A stretch of DNA of 64,000 nt from Pseudomonadota bacterium (GTDB lineage: Bacteria; Desulfobacterota; Desulfovibrionia; Desulfovibrionales; Desulfovibrionaceae), in the NCBI GenBank assembly GCA_023460395.1, contig JAEWQB010000024.1, positions 1 to 64,000 on the forward strand. Direction: 5' to 3'. The position numbers and the translations under genes are program-made. This document shows positions 62,042-64,000 of this stretch, piece by piece (the stretch's first letter is position 1; every line of letters begins with the position of its first letter). The notes under the pieces are model-generated. The model ran no database searches. It worked only from the letters and a program-made list of their open reading frames with translations, and was not told the origin of the DNA.

Positions 62042-62070
62042 AGTGTATACGCTGAGGGCGCGGTTGACCA
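62042..62070 (-). promoter_or_regulatory. Promoter of the FadR-type regulator and FMN dehydrogenase genes
   Basis: Minus-strand -35 TGGTCA (62070-62065) and -10 TACACT (62047-62042) at 17-bp spacing. The -35 itself sits in GGTTGACCA, an imperfect second operator (2-bp spacer). The palindrome at 62030-62040 covers the start site. Confidence 0.55.
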
Positions 62071-62183
62071 GTGGGCGCGTGCGCCTTTTCCCGCCCGCCC
62101 GAAGCATGGGGCGACAACCGCCTTTTCAGCCATTGCGGCGACTACGGCCCGGCTCCTCGGAGCCAGCCGGAGGCTCAACGCAC

Positions 62184-62209
62184 AAACGCCACCCGGAGGG
62201 GTGGCGTTT
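62184..62209. terminator. Hairpin downstream of glnQ
   Basis: A perfect 10-bp stem (AAACGCCACC 62184-62193 with GGTGGCGTTT 62200-62209), loop CGGAGG. Both transcripts pass it, and it lies 36 bp after glnQ. It has no clear U-run. A second GGCTCC/GGAGCC hairpin lies about 30 bp away. Confidence 0.6.
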
Positions 62210-62244
62210 ACAAAACACATAGCATTAGCAAGCCGGACGCGGCA

Positions 62245-63009
62245 CTAGTGCCCCACTACTTTGCCAAGAAAATCTCTCAACCGGGGATTAGCCGGATTAC
62301 CGAAAAAGTCTGCGGGAGCGCCCTCTGCCTGAATGACTCCCTGATCAATGAAAATTACGCGATCCGCAACCTCGCGGGCAAACCCCATTTCGTGGGTTAC
62401 TACCACCATGGTCATGCCCTCGGTGGCCAATTTTTTCATCACGTCCAGCACCTCGCCGACCAGCTCTGGGTCCAGCGCGGAGGTAGGCTCGTCAAACAGG
62501 ATGACCTTAGGCGACATGGCGAGAGAACGCGCTATGGCCACGCGCTGCTTTTGCCCGCCGGATAGCTGATCTGGATAGCTACCCGCCTTGTCGGGAAGAC
62601 CGACTTTTTCCAGCAGCTTTAGCGCAATGGATTCTGCCTCGGTACGGGACTTGCCACGCACTTTGGTCAAACCTAACGTGACGTTATCAAGCACGGAAAG
62701 ATGCGGAAACAGATTAAACTGCTGGAAGACCATGCCCGCTTCTGACCGCACATAGTTGATATCGGTGGCGGAATCGTACAAATCATGCCCGTCCACGGTA
62801 ATGGAACCGGAAGAAATCTCTTCCAGCCGGTTAATACAGCGCAATACCGTGGATTTACCGGAACCGGAAGGGCCGAGGATAACCACCACTTCGCCCTGCC
62901 GCACGGAAAGGTCGATCCCTTTGATAACCTCGTGCTCGCCAAACCGCTTACGCAGACCGCGAATTTCAATCATAGGCCCGCCGGAAGGGGTGTTGCCTGA
63001 TGTACTCAT
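62245..63009 (-). CDS. glnQ: Polar amino acid ABC transporter ATPase (GlnQ-like)
   Basis: A 254-residue ATPase of the PAAT family. Walker A is GPSGSGKSTVLRCINRLE, the signature is LSGGQKQRVAIARSLA, Walker B is VILFDEPTSALDPELV and the H-loop is VTHEMGFA. It forms an operon with glnP (gap 9 bp) and glnH. AGGAG precedes the ATG. Confidence 0.95.
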   Translation of the reverse strand: MSTSGNTPSGGPMIEIRGLRKRFGEHEVIKGIDLSVRQGEVVVILGPSGSGKSTVLRCINRLEEISSGSITVDGHDLYDSATDINYVRSEAGMVFQQFNLFPHLSVLDNVTLGLTKVRGKSRTEAESIALKLLEKVGLPDKAGSYPDQLSGGQKQRVAIARSLAMSPKVILFDEPTSALDPELVGEVLDVMKKLATEGMTMVVVTHEMGFAREVADRVIFIDQGVIQAEGAPADFFGNPANPRLRDFLGKVVGH

Positions 63010-63018
63010 GAACGACTC

Positions 63019-63690
63019 CTAGCGACGGCTGCGGTTTGCCAGCCGTTTTTCATACATACGCAGACCCTTGGCTATGGAAAGGGTCATACACAGGTACACA
63101 AGTGCGACGGTAAGATAGACTTCAAAAGATCGGAAGTTTACCGCCACAATTTCCTGTCCCATGCGCGTAAGCTCTGCCACACCGATAATAGTGAGCAGCG
63201 ACGTATCCTTGAGGCTGATAATAAATTGATTGCCCAGCGGGGGAATCATGCGGCGAAACGCCTGCGGCCAAATGATATACCGCATGGTCTGATTGCCTGT
63301 CAGGCCGATGGAGCGCCCCGCCTCCGCTTGTCCGGGATCAATGGATTCAATGGCACCGCGCACTATTTCCGCGATATACGCGCCAGAATTCACGGCAATG
63401 GTGATAATGCCCGCGCTGATTGGCGAAATGCGTATCCCCATGACAAGCGGCACGCCGAAGTACAGGAAAAGCGCCTGTACCACCATGGGAGTACCACGAA
63501 TAATCTCAATATAGGTAAGCGCGGCAAGACGCAGGGACCGATGCCGGGATATACGGGCCAATCCGCTGGCAACTCCCAGAATAAATCCGAAAAGCAGCCC
63601 ACAGACCGTAAGGTAAATGGTGAGTTCAACACCCTTGGTCAGCAAGGGTAAGGTTTCCCACATCACTTCACTTTTGAATTGAAACGCCAT
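63019..63690 (-). CDS. glnP: Polar amino acid ABC transporter permease (GlnP-like)
   Basis: A 223-residue inner-membrane protein. KGVELTIYLTVCGLLFGFILGVA is the PAAT permease N-terminus. The EAA loop is GQAEAGRSIGLTGNQTMRYIIWPQAFRRMIPPLGNQFI. About five membrane helices. Upstream is glnH, with a terminator-like hairpin between them. Confidence 0.95.
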   Translation of the reverse strand: MAFQFKSEVMWETLPLLTKGVELTIYLTVCGLLFGFILGVASGLARISRHRSLRLAALTYIEIIRGTPMVVQALFLYFGVPLVMGIRISPISAGIITIAVNSGAYIAEIVRGAIESIDPGQAEAGRSIGLTGNQTMRYIIWPQAFRRMIPPLGNQFIISLKDTSLLTIIGVAELTRMGQEIVAVNFRSFEVYLTVALVYLCMTLSIAKGLRMYEKRLANRSRR

Positions 63691-63725
63691 AGGCAGCCTT
63701 TACGTTCGCAAAAAATCGGAAAAAA

Positions 63726-63753
63726 GGCGCGAAAGCGAAACCGCTTCCGCGCC
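63726..63753 (-). terminator. Attenuating terminator between glnH and glnP
   Basis: Stem GGCGCG-A-AAGCG with CGCTT-C-CGCGCC (63726-63753, one mismatch), followed on the minus strand by TTTTTTCCG. It lies within the operon and probably lowers glnPQ expression below glnH, as is usual when the binding protein is needed in excess. Confidence 0.8.
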
Positions 63754-63771
63754 CACATGTACGGAAAAACG

Positions 63772-64000
63772 CTACTTGCTCGGCGCGTAGCCGAACCACT
63801 TCACGTAAAGAGTTTCGTAGGTACCGTCGGCCTTCATCTCAGCTAACGCCTTGTTCACCTTAGTGACCAGTTCAGATCCCTTGGGAAAAGCAATACCGTA
63901 GGACTGGCCCTGATAGACGGGACCAACAACCTTCACCTGATCGGGGTACTTGCGCACAAAATCGCGCACAACAGGCATGTCAAAGATAACAGCGTCAGCA
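63772..64000 (-). CDS. glnH: Glutamine-type binding protein, C-terminal part
   Basis: The last 75 or so residues of a periplasmic family-3 binding protein; the gene runs off the right edge of the window. ADAVIFDMPVVRDFV, GIAFPKGSELVTKVNKALAEMKADGTYETLYVKWFG is the standard C-terminal lobe and tail. With glnP and glnQ it makes a complete PAAT importer; the ligand could be glutamine or another polar amino acid. Confidence 0.92.
   Translation of the reverse strand, partial: ADAVIFDMPVVRDFVRKYPDQVKVVGPVYQGQSYGIAFPKGSELVTKVNKALAEMKADGTYETLYVKWFGYAPSK

Overview
The window is a piece of a chromosome from a sulfate-reducing deltaproteobacterium of the Desulfovibrionales; I would place it near Desulfovibrio but do not name a species. 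The evidence is a type I tetraheme cytochrome c3, a single-cluster Desulfovibrio-type ferredoxin, a siroheme decarboxylase of the Ahb (siroheme-dependent) heme pathway beside cobalamin genes and cytochrome c3, HypD/HypE hydrogenase maturation genes, and CheX and DUF2325 proteins. Most genes are GC-rich with GC-ending codons, are tightly spaced, and have good Shine-Dalgarno sequences.

Layout. Positions 1-508 hold the 5' end of a 16S rRNA gene (minus strand) with its leader and an UP-element promoter. From 509 to 9144 come minus-strand housekeeping genes: an HD phosphohydrolase, aspS, hisS, a methyltransferase, an ADP-ribosylglycohydrolase-like protein, a DMT transporter and gpsA. From 9502 to 13902 a plus-strand tetrapyrrole block (ahbB, hemL, cbiG, cobJ) leads into the cytochrome c3 gene. 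From 14170 to 16930 are an acidic repeat protein, cysC (APS kinase) and a DUF4911 protein. hypD-hypE lie at 16954-19110 on the minus strand. An HD protein, ddl and kdtA form an overlapping envelope operon (19614-22478). It converges on an AT-rich, probably acquired surface-polysaccharide block with a glycosyltransferase and a Wzt/Wzm ABC exporter (22428-26058), followed by about 800 bp with no convincing gene. Next come a zinc-ribbon protein, mutL, a receiver/PAS/kinase protein, hldD, a YkgJ-type protein, a Ser/Thr kinase with a DUF1566 tail and a phosphoesterase.

From 36339 the plus strand carries gnd-zwf (oxidative pentose phosphate), psd-pssA (phosphatidylethanolamine synthesis) and leuA-leuC-leuD-leuB. 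A periplasmic binding protein is followed by the phage-shock set pspA, pspB, pspC on the minus strand, divergent from pspF. After a degenerate 540-bp stretch come a PEBP protein, a NeuB-type sugar acid synthase with a fused wHTH/Rossmann protein, a glycosyltransferase, then HD-GYP, CheX, TPR and DUF2325 genes (signalling). A Fur box separates DUF2325 from a DUF1007/NicO metal transporter pair. The window ends with a ferredoxin, small proteins, an FMN alpha-hydroxy-acid dehydrogenase with its FadR/GntR regulator (visible operator), and a glutamine-type ABC transporter (glnQ, glnP, partial glnH).

I found no CRISPR array, prophage, intact insertion sequence, tRNA gene or recognised defence system. 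The items most worth following up are regulatory or architectural: the Fur site shared by DUF2325 and NicO, the FadR-type operator on a reconstructed promoter, a sigma-54 promoter upstream of pspA, a receiver/PAS protein with a decayed ATPase domain, a His/Cys-rich tail on HldD, a Cys-rich FMN oxidoreductase, an acidic protein of repeated LDxLL motifs, and APS kinase in a sulfate reducer.
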